A stretch of 5,671 nucleotides of DNA. Origin: Xanthobacteraceae bacterium (GTDB lineage Bacteria; Pseudomonadota; Alphaproteobacteria; Rhizobiales; Xanthobacteraceae). Under the pieces are notes generated by a model. The model saw nothing but the letters and a program-made list of their open reading frames with translations, ran no database searches and was not told the DNA's origin. The DNA lies in the NCBI GenBank assembly GCA_030043285.1, contig JASHXZ010000454.1, forward strand, positions 1-5,671, given 5' to 3'. Of this stretch, positions 1 through 5,299 are shown piece after piece. Position numbers and translations under genes: made by a program. Positions within the stretch are counted from its first letter, which is position 1. Each line of letters begins with the position of its first letter.

Positions 1-834
1 AATATCGGCATCGTCCTGGCTCGACGCCGTTGTGTCCCAGCGCACGACCACCGAGCGATACCAGCGACTCGCCTGCCGGGACGGCCGCGCCAGGTGCCAC
101 TCGCGCATGTCGCGGTAATCAAATACCCGACCGCGGAAGCGCTGGTTGATGATCTTCAGATCGGGCAATGCAGGGCGGTTCGCCAGGAACTGCGGACTTG
201 GCGGCACTTCCACGACAGCATCAAAGCCATCGAGAATGGTTTGATCGGCGTTCGCTCCCAGGGCCCAAAGCTCGATCTCGCCGCAGCCGGCATCGCGGAT
301 CGTCGCTTTGCACAGGCGCGAAAACTCGGAGGGGCTTCCCAATCGGTCCGCGCCCTCAATCAGCAATACGGCTTGGCCCGCGAGGCGCAGGTAACAAGGA
401 TGCTTAAGGTATTTCATAACGGCATGAATGAAGGCGCGGGCATTGTCTTGATTGAGATCAGTCTGTTGGTCCTCCACTTCCCAGCAAATGCAGACCGGCA
501 TATCAATCTTGCGGTTCGCCAACAGGGCGTCGAGGGACTCCGACCCGAGCAATCGGCGGCCGCTTGAGCGCAAGCGCCAGCAAAAGCCGCGGATGCCGTA
601 CTGTCGTGCCAGCGCGGCCTGAGCGACGATGATCTCGGGGTCGCGCAGGTCATAGTAGCCAAGCTCGTCCGGTTCGATCGGCTGCAAATGCCCGACGAAA
701 TTCTGCCTGGCACAACGAACTTTCACCCATGCGTCCGGACCGGCTTCGACGCGGCCGTCGCAGGTTCGAAAGAAAGGATCGTAAAACGCGCAGAAATCGA
801 TGCAGTCCGTAACGCGCTCGCCGATGGCCGTCAT
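1..834 (-). CDS. WbsX-like / GH99-like domain polysaccharide biosynthesis protein, partial at C-terminus
   Basis: The ATG lies at 834-832, and the frame stays open for 278 codons to base 1, so the C-terminus is outside the window. The protein matches the WbsX family (glycoside hydrolase 99-like domain), found in O-antigen and capsule clusters and thought to act on surface glycans; the exact reaction is unsettled. Visible family signatures are GYYDLRDPE (residues 59-67), AALARQYGIRGFCW (73-86), a PVCICW strand (113-118), GFDAVVEVPPS (203-213) and RWDTTA (265-270). It is divergent: the usual FYLPQFHP-type start appears as FYDPFF (17-22), and the usual ENW-type stretch after the CxCW strand reads EVEDQQ (119-124). 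The start overlaps the stop of the preceding RgpF gene as ATGA, and a weak purine run (GGGA) sits 8 bases upstream, so translation is probably coupled. Family assignment is good; the function is an inference. Confidence 0.8.
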   Translation of the reverse strand, partial: MTAIGERVTDCIDFCAFYDPFFRTCDGRVEAGPDAWVKVRCARQNFVGHLQPIEPDELGYYDLRDPEIIVAQAALARQYGIRGFCWRLRSSGRRLLGSESLDALLANRKIDMPVCICWEVEDQQTDLNQDNARAFIHAVMKYLKHPCYLRLAGQAVLLIEGADRLGSPSEFSRLCKATIRDAGCGEIELWALGANADQTILDGFDAVVEVPPSPQFLANRPALPDLKIINQRFRGRVFDYRDMREWHLARPSRQASRWYRSVVVRWDTTASSQDDADI

Positions 835-1766
835 GCTGAAATTCCCGCGACCCGTCGCAGGTGTGCCGAAATCAATTCCGTCGGGTATCGCGTATGCCGA
901 TGAAGGTAATCGAACACGGGCCGCAGCGGCAGACCGCAAGGGTTGTCTCGTAACAATTCTACTTTCACAAACGGAACTCCCGCATCGATGGCGGTGCGCC
1001 ACTGCACGATCATGGGATTGGTTATTGTTGCCAATCGATTGTAATAGAGCTGTCTGGCGGATTGCAGCGGCGCTCGGACGTCGCAACCGCTGCAGATGGT
1101 CGCCCACGGGATTCGCGCCGGGACCGGCGTCATGTAAATCGCCTTGGTCGCGTGTCGCTGCTGGAGAAAATAGTCCGCCATCGGGATTTCATAACGGTTG
1201 ATGATCTCGTCCTTGCGCTCCAACGGTCGAACGCTGTCCCACCACCGCTGCGCTGCGCCGCAGCTCAACAAACCACGACGCATGGCAAAGAAGAAGGATT
1301 GTATGTGCCATGCAAGTTCGTGCGAACTCGTCAAACCCCAAAAATCGGCGTCTTTTATATTCGGCGACAGCAGAATGTGCTCGATATCAAAAAACGGTCC
1401 GTATATGCTGTCATTGACGAAGACGATTTCGACGAATTGGTCTTTTGCCGTCAACGCGTTGAAGCCGACCTTCCAGCTGCCGAAATCGTAACCGATATTG
1501 TCCCGCTTGATGAACGTGTCGGCAAGGCTTTCGTATCCGGGAGGCAGACGATCGGCGCTAACGGAGACAAAAGTAATGTGGGTGAAGGCGGAACGATAAG
1601 CCTTGAGCGAATAGAGGACATGTGGATCGACCAGCCCGTCGCGATCGTAATGGGCCATGATCAACGCTCTTGGCAACCGGGCGTTCATCCCTTCGATCCC
1701 GAACTCTTGCGGCCCCGACAACGAGACTGGCATCGACCAAGCAACGGTCGATAATTGATAGGTCAC
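831..1766 (-). CDS. Rhamnan synthesis F (RgpF) family protein
   Basis: 311 residues with the RgpF domain, named after the streptococcal rhamnose-glucose polysaccharide protein; members take part in assembling rhamnose-containing or other cell-surface polysaccharides. Signatures in order: AHYDRDGLVD (38-47), RDNIGYDFGSWKVGF (88-102), VNDSIYGPF (117-125), DFWGLTSS (141-148), FFFAMRR (158-164), and the C-terminal NPMIVQWR (250-257) with VELLRDNP (269-276). The domain appears complete and no membrane segment is evident. The start is uncertain: GTG at 1766 is the furthest possible, because an in-frame TGA lies two codons upstream (1775-1773), and it has no Shine-Dalgarno sequence. ATG at 1733 (residue 12) and ATG at 1688 (residue 27) are alternatives, and the domain begins only after residue 30. 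Its stop overlaps the start of the WbsX-like gene. Local GC is low (25 of 60 bases over 1381-1440). Family confident; substrate unknown. Confidence 0.88.
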   Translation of the reverse strand: MTYQLSTVAWSMPVSLSGPQEFGIEGMNARLPRALIMAHYDRDGLVDPHVLYSLKAYRSAFTHITFVSVSADRLPPGYESLADTFIKRDNIGYDFGSWKVGFNALTAKDQFVEIVFVNDSIYGPFFDIEHILLSPNIKDADFWGLTSSHELAWHIQSFFFAMRRGLLSCGAAQRWWDSVRPLERKDEIINRYEIPMADYFLQQRHATKAIYMTPVPARIPWATICSGCDVRAPLQSARQLYYNRLATITNPMIVQWRTAIDAGVPFVKVELLRDNPCGLPLRPVFDYLHRHTRYPTELISAHLRRVAGISA

Positions 1767-1935
1767 GGGGGGTCAAGGTCAGCGGCGGCGTCGGCTTGGT
1801 TGCAGGAGCATTGGTCTTCTCGCCTGCGGGCAGCCGGCAAGCTGAAGATGTGCCGCCGGTCGCGCGGCCACGGTTGCTCTGGAAGTCTTTCGTCGGGGTT
1901 TAGTCGTAGTTCTACTGTGCTGACGTGGTCACACC
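1767..1935. other. Non-coding gap between polysaccharide genes and nitroreductase
   Basis: 169 bases with no convincing gene. On the minus strand a frame different from RgpF is open from about 1899 into the RgpF gene (stop at 1558). It has no ATG, and two stops lie just upstream, so it is not called. Right after the nitroreductase stop there is a short imperfect hairpin (TGAC, loop GTG, GTCA at 1921-1931, extended by GTG/CAC with one bulged C). It has no T-run on the minus strand, so it is not a convincing intrinsic terminator. Any promoter for the RgpF-WbsX pair should lie here, but no clear -35/-10 pair was seen. Confidence 0.5.
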
Positions 1936-2619
1936 CTACTCAAACCCCAAAAACGTGCAGAACTCCGCGACCGGTGCGCGTGGTGAGCGGAACGAATTCG
2001 CCGGATGGGCACGGTCGCCGTAGCCGATCGCCACGGCGCAGAACAGCATCTGCTCGGGCGGCATTTTGACGAACGCGCGCACGATGCGATGCATGCGCGC
2101 CCAGGATTCCTGCGGGCAGGTATCGAGGCCGTAGCCGCGGGCGAGGAACGCGAGCGCATGGATGTAGCCGCCGAGATCGGCCCATTGACCCGGACCGAGC
2201 TTACGGTCGATGGCGATGAACAGCGCGACCGGCGCGTTGAAGAACGCGAAATTGCGTTTGTATTGCGCAAGCCGTCCCGCCGCGTCGCCGCGGGCGACGC
2301 CCAGCGCGCCGTAGAGCTGTACGCCGTGCTCCTCGCGCCGCGCCTTATACGGTTCCCACATCGTCTTCGGATAGATCGGATATTCGGTCTCCTCGGCGTG
2401 CGGGTCGTGATCGGCGAGATACGCGGCCACCTGTCGTTTGATCTCGGCAAGCGGCGCACCGGTGAGTGCATAAACGTGCCACGGCTGCAGATTGCCGCCC
2501 GACGCGGCGCGCGTTGCGCGGTCAAGGAGATCGCGCACAATGGTTTGATCGACCGGCTTGTCGAGAAAGGCACGGCAGGACAGCCGCGTATCGATAGCAT
2601 CGAAGACGTTTATGGTCAT
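1936..2619 (-). CDS. FMN-dependent nitroreductase, nitrobenzoate-reductase-like
   Basis: 227 residues, a usual length for the nitroreductase (NfsB/PnbA-type) flavoprotein family, which reduces nitroaromatics or other electrophiles with NAD(P)H through bound FMN, normally as a cytoplasmic homodimer. The N-terminal TRLSCRAF (11-18) is the usual R-x-S-x-R phosphate-binding segment of FMN; SGGNLQPWHVY (40-50) is the second FMN region; GLDTCPQ (164-170) and GYGDRAHPAN (199-208) are the C-terminal FMN/dimer motifs. The middle part (EPYKARREEHG, 89-99, then GALGVARGD, 104-112) resembles 4-nitrobenzoate reductases as I remember them. ATG at 2619 fits the family start, but no good Shine-Dalgarno sequence is visible. 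It lies 66 bases downstream of the nitrilase on the same strand and is probably co-transcribed with it. The physiological substrate is unknown. Confidence 0.9.
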   Translation of the reverse strand: MTINVFDAIDTRLSCRAFLDKPVDQTIVRDLLDRATRAASGGNLQPWHVYALTGAPLAEIKRQVAAYLADHDPHAEETEYPIYPKTMWEPYKARREEHGVQLYGALGVARGDAAGRLAQYKRNFAFFNAPVALFIAIDRKLGPGQWADLGGYIHALAFLARGYGLDTCPQESWARMHRIVRAFVKMPPEQMLFCAVAIGYGDRAHPANSFRSPRAPVAEFCTFLGFE

Positions 2620-2633
2620 GCTGTGAGAGCCAA

Positions 2634-2674
2634 GTTTCTAATTTGATCGACGGGTTTCTCTGATTGGTCGACGG
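2634..2674. repeat. Two abutting imperfect direct repeats (20 and 21 bp)
   Basis: Copy one (2634-2653) reads GTTTCTAATTTGATCGACGG. Copy two (2654-2674) starts at the next base and shares GTTTCT at its left end and TTG-TCGACGG at its right end; about 16 of 20 positions agree by hand alignment with one gap. The pair fills most of the nitrilase-nitroreductase spacer. It could be a paired regulator site, a small tandem duplication, or chance; the sequence does not decide between these. Confidence 0.6.
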
Positions 2675-2685
2675 AATCACGCCTG

Positions 2686-3753
2686 TCACTGCGTTTCGTC
2701 TTCGGCTGCGTCCGGCGCCGCAAGCCGTGGTGCCGGCGTCGCCAGCGCGTCGGCATCGCTCGAGCCGGACAACGCGCCCGTCTCGGCGTTGTGCACGCGA
2801 TAGAGCTGCGGTGCGGCACGGTTGATGTGCAGCTGAAAAATGTCGGGCCGATTGTAGTGTCCGGCGAAGTCGTGGCGCAGCTTCATCATGATCCCGAGCT
2901 CGAGATCGCACGCGGCATAGAGGATGCCTTCCTCGGCGCCCATCGGCCCGGCGATGATGCGGGAATTCGGCGCGACGATCACGCTGCCGCCGCAGCAGTC
3001 GGGATTGCGCAGGAATTTCTCGGCTTCCGGTCCGGCCGCGAGTTTTTCGATCATCGGCTCGTCCACGGTGCCGCAGGCCGAGACCACGAACGCCTTGCTC
3101 ATCTGCGCGAAGGCCTGGGAGTCGACCGCGACGCGGTTGCGCATCGGATCGCCGCTGGTCGGAAAATGGTTAGGCCAGCTCATGACATGGACGCGCGTGC
3201 CTTCGGCCGTGAGCGCGAAGACCGCGAGCGGATTGGAGTTCTCGCCGCAGATAAGCCCGCTCATCGGGCCGAACGCGGTCTGGAACGCACCGAACGTGTC
3301 GCCGTAGCCGCCGGTATGGACCAGCCGCTCGCCGACGGTCGGCATGATCTTCTGATGCTTGCCGATCAGCGCGCCGTCCGGACCGATATAGAGCTGCGTA
3401 TTGAACATAGTACCGATCGTGTTCGGCAGCTTTTCGCAGACGCCGATCACCACATAGGCGCCGACTTCGCGCGCCGCGGCGCTGAGTGCCGTCGTTTCCG
3501 CGCCGGGAATTTCCACCGCGTTCTTGAACAGCTCGACCGAGAGCCGGTTGGCGATCGCGCCGGTCGCGACGTGGTGGTGATACCAGACCGGATGTGCCGG
3601 AATGAATCCTTCCGGAAAGCCGATCACGCGCGCGCCGTTGCGGCCGGCCTCGCGGATCAGGCTGCAGGCTTTGTCGGTCGAGCCGGTGCGGTCCACAAAC
3701 ACCGAGGCCGCCTGCACGGCGGCGACTTTGACCGTTTCGTAGCGATCCCCCAT
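2686..3753 (-). CDS. Nitrilase-family carbon-nitrogen hydrolase
   Basis: 355 residues from the chosen start. It belongs to the nitrilase branch of the C-N hydrolase superfamily, which hydrolyses nitriles to carboxylic acid and ammonia (some members make amides) in the cytoplasm. Counting from this start, the catalytic triad is E48 (in FPEGFIPAHP), K135 (in HQKIMPT) and C169 (in LICGENSNP), with the family's second glutamate E142 in PTVGERLVH. The nucleophile motif is CGEN rather than the common CWE. A low-complexity Ala/Asp/Pro tail covers roughly the last 30 residues. An upstream GTG at 3801 would add 16 residues, but that Arg-rich extension (RFRRRRG) is atypical and has no ribosome site, whereas ATG at 3753 is preceded by AGAGGT and starts directly at the conserved first strand (VKVAAVQAA). 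It is divergent from the multicopper oxidase and upstream of the nitroreductase. Family firm; substrate (aliphatic, aryl or arylaceto-nitrile) not determinable. Confidence 0.9.
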   Translation of the reverse strand: MGDRYETVKVAAVQAASVFVDRTGSTDKACSLIREAGRNGARVIGFPEGFIPAHPVWYHHHVATGAIANRLSVELFKNAVEIPGAETTALSAAAREVGAYVVIGVCEKLPNTIGTMFNTQLYIGPDGALIGKHQKIMPTVGERLVHTGGYGDTFGAFQTAFGPMSGLICGENSNPLAVFALTAEGTRVHVMSWPNHFPTSGDPMRNRVAVDSQAFAQMSKAFVVSACGTVDEPMIEKLAAGPEAEKFLRNPDCCGGSVIVAPNSRIIAGPMGAEEGILYAACDLELGIMMKLRHDFAGHYNRPDIFQLHINRAAPQLYRVHNAETGALSGSSDADALATPAPRLAAPDAAEDETQ

Positions 3754-3756
3754 TGC

Positions 3757-3762
3757 ACCTCT
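3757..3762 (-). promoter_or_regulatory. Ribosome binding site deciding the nitrilase start
   Basis: On the minus strand AGAGGT lies three bases before ATG 3753-3751. No comparable site precedes the alternative GTG at 3801, which favours the shorter protein. Confidence 0.6.
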
Positions 3763-3787
3763 GCGTCGACGGAACCTCAATTCGTAG

Positions 3788-3817
3788 CCGACAATTGCCA
3801 CAGGCCGCGACTATATT
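3788..3817 (+). promoter_or_regulatory. Possible sigma-70-type promoter for the multicopper oxidase
   Basis: CCGACA (3788-3793, four of six matches to TTGACA) is followed after 18 bases by TATATT (3812-3817, five of six matches to TATAAT). This would start transcription near 3824, about 26 bases before the ATG. A minus-strand TAATAT (3818-3813) overlaps the -10 and could serve the divergent nitrilase. Prediction from matches only. Confidence 0.35.
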
Positions 3818-3836
3818 ACCAGCCTGGCGGGCGAGT

Positions 3837-3840
3837 GGAG
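3837..3840 (+). promoter_or_regulatory. Ribosome binding site of the multicopper oxidase
   Basis: GGAG, within GTGGAGA, lies nine bases before ATG 3850. It supports this start over the far-upstream ATG at 2791, whose frame merely runs antisense through the nitrilase. Confidence 0.6.
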
Positions 3841-3849
3841 ATACGGACC

Positions 3850-5268
3850 ATGGTGGCGCATGATCGACAAGGTTCGCGGCGTACGACCGAAGTGACCCGC
3901 CGCGCCTTGATGGTGGGTGCCGGTGCGGCGAGCATTGCCGGCCGCGCCGCCCTGGCCCAAGCGCCCGCGCCCGTATCGGCGCCGCAACCCGACCACACGC
4001 TACGCATTGCGCCGATCTCGCTCGAAATCGCACCCGGCAAGACGATCAAGACCACCGGCTACAACGGCACCGTTCCGGGCCCGCTGTTGCGGCTCCGCGA
4101 AGGCAAGCCGGCGGTGATCAACGTGATCAACGACGCCGGCTACCCCGACATCGTCCATTGGCATGGGCTCTATCTGCCGGCGATCCAGGACGGCGCGACC
4201 GAAGAAGGATCGCCGATCATTCCGGTCGGCCAATCGCACACCTATTCGTTCACGCCCAAGCCGACCGGCACCCGCTGGTATCACAGCCATGCCATGGCGA
4301 TGCGGGATTTGAGCCGCAGCACCTATTCGGGCGAGTTCGGCTTTCTGATCGTCGAGCCGGCCGCGGGTGAGCCGGGCCACTACGACCGCGAAGTCCTGCT
4401 CGCGGCGCGGCGCTGGGAAGGCTCCTGGGTCAGCATTCAGGATCTGCGCAAAGGCCCGCCGCCCGACAATGGACTTGAAGTCATGTACGCCTCGGCGACG
4501 CTCGGCCAGCGCATGCTCGGTCACGACGAGCCGATCCGCGTGCGCCGCGGCGAGCGCGTGCTGTTCCGGCTCCTCAACGCCAGCGCCACCATGGACGTTT
4601 CGCTCGCTCTGCCGGGGCATCGTTTCACGGTGCTCGCGCTCGACGGCAATCCGGTGCCCACGCAGGCTACTGTCGATATCCTCAAGCTCGATGTTGCCGA
4701 GCGGGCGGATGTGATCGTCGAGATGGACAATCCGGGAGTCTGGGTGTTCGGCTCGACCGACGACATGGACCGCAACATGGGCATGGGTGCGGTCATCGAG
4801 TATGCCGACGAAAAGGGCGAGCCGCAGTGGCTCGGGCCGCCGAAGCTGCCGTGGAGCTACGCCAAGTTCGCCCGCACTGCGCCGGCGGCCGAGCCCGATG
4901 AGACCGTTCATCTGACGTTTGAAAAAATTCCCGGTGGCCGCGGCGGCTACAATCGCTGGACCATCAACGGCAAATCGTGGCCGGACACCAACCCGCTGTT
5001 CACCGTGCAGGAAGGCAAGCGCTACCGCCTCGTGCTGAACAACAACAGCGGCGACACGCACCCGGTGCACACGCACCGGCACACCTTTGAAGTCACCAAG
5101 GTCGGCAACACGAGCATGTCCGGCCTGATGAAAGATACGCTCAGTCTGGTGCGCCGCTCCACCGCGGAGATTGATTTCATCGCCAACGATCCTGGCCCTA
5201 CCTTCTTCCACTGTCACCATCAGGACCACATGGATGAAGGCTTCGCCGGCCTGATCACCTATACGTAA
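3850..5268 (+). CDS. Tat-exported multicopper oxidase (laccase-like)
   Basis: 472 residues. The N-terminus is a twin-arginine signal: TRRALM (R17, R18), a hydrophobic Ala/Gly stretch, then ALAQA with likely cleavage near residues 36-38, so the folded, copper-loaded enzyme should act in the periplasm. Three cupredoxin domains can be outlined: about 50-170, 180-320 and 350-470. All copper motifs are present: HWHG (H103, H105), WYHSH (H145, H147), HPVHTH (H404, H407, H409) and HCHHQDH (H454, C455, H456, H460). C455 is the type 1 cysteine; the axial position five residues after H460 is F465 (MDEGF). The family couples one-electron oxidation of phenols, amines or metal ions to four-electron reduction of O2 to water. 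There is no Met-rich insert as in CueO, so copper detoxification is not specially indicated. It is divergent from the nitrilase (96-base gap). Family and export are firm; substrate unknown. Confidence 0.93.
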   Translation: MVAHDRQGSRRTTEVTRRALMVGAGAASIAGRAALAQAPAPVSAPQPDHTLRIAPISLEIAPGKTIKTTGYNGTVPGPLLRLREGKPAVINVINDAGYPDIVHWHGLYLPAIQDGATEEGSPIIPVGQSHTYSFTPKPTGTRWYHSHAMAMRDLSRSTYSGEFGFLIVEPAAGEPGHYDREVLLAARRWEGSWVSIQDLRKGPPPDNGLEVMYASATLGQRMLGHDEPIRVRRGERVLFRLLNASATMDVSLALPGHRFTVLALDGNPVPTQATVDILKLDVAERADVIVEMDNPGVWVFGSTDDMDRNMGMGAVIEYADEKGEPQWLGPPKLPWSYAKFARTAPAAEPDETVHLTFEKIPGGRGGYNRWTINGKSWPDTNPLFTVQEGKRYRLVLNNNSGDTHPVHTHRHTFEVTKVGNTSMSGLMKDTLSLVRRSTAEIDFIANDPGPTFFHCHHQDHMDEGFAGLITYT

Positions 5269-5299
5269 TCGGCACGCGTCCGGCGCACAGCTACGCGCG

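Noticed and set aside
94..713. Plus- and minus-strand frames in the first 700 bases
   Set aside because: They are shadows of the WbsX-like frame, which is open from 834 to the window edge and matches family motifs throughout.
1062..1754. 230-codon plus-strand frame
   Set aside because: It is antisense to the RgpF gene, whose family motifs are clear.
2005..2646. 213-codon plus-strand frame
   Set aside because: It is antisense to the nitroreductase, with no family features.
3754..3801. N-terminal extension of the nitrilase from GTG 3801
   Set aside because: It has no ribosome site, is an Arg-rich non-conserved extension, and overlaps the likely promoter; ATG 3753 fits better.
3795..3817. TTGCCA (3795-3800) as the -35 for TATATT
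   Set aside because: The spacer is only 11 bases, too short for a sigma-70 promoter.
2791..3849. Long plus-strand reading frame joined upstream to the multicopper oxidase
   Set aside because: It is antisense to the nitrilase, has no recognisable domain, and the oxidase has its own ribosome site and Tat signal start at 3850.
3170..4033. 287-codon minus-strand frame over the nitrilase and intergenic region
   Set aside because: It is an Arg-rich frame-shifted shadow of the nitrilase and runs into the oxidase on the opposite strand.
4000..5229. 409-codon minus-strand frame across the multicopper oxidase
   Set aside because: It is antisense to a gene with complete copper motifs; composition-driven open frames of this kind are common in GC-rich DNA.
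5269..5299. Possible bidirectional terminator between the convergent oxidase and hydrolase genes
   Set aside because: Only a 5-bp CGCGT/ACGCG pairing (5275-5279 with 5293-5297) with a 13-base loop and no T-run was found.
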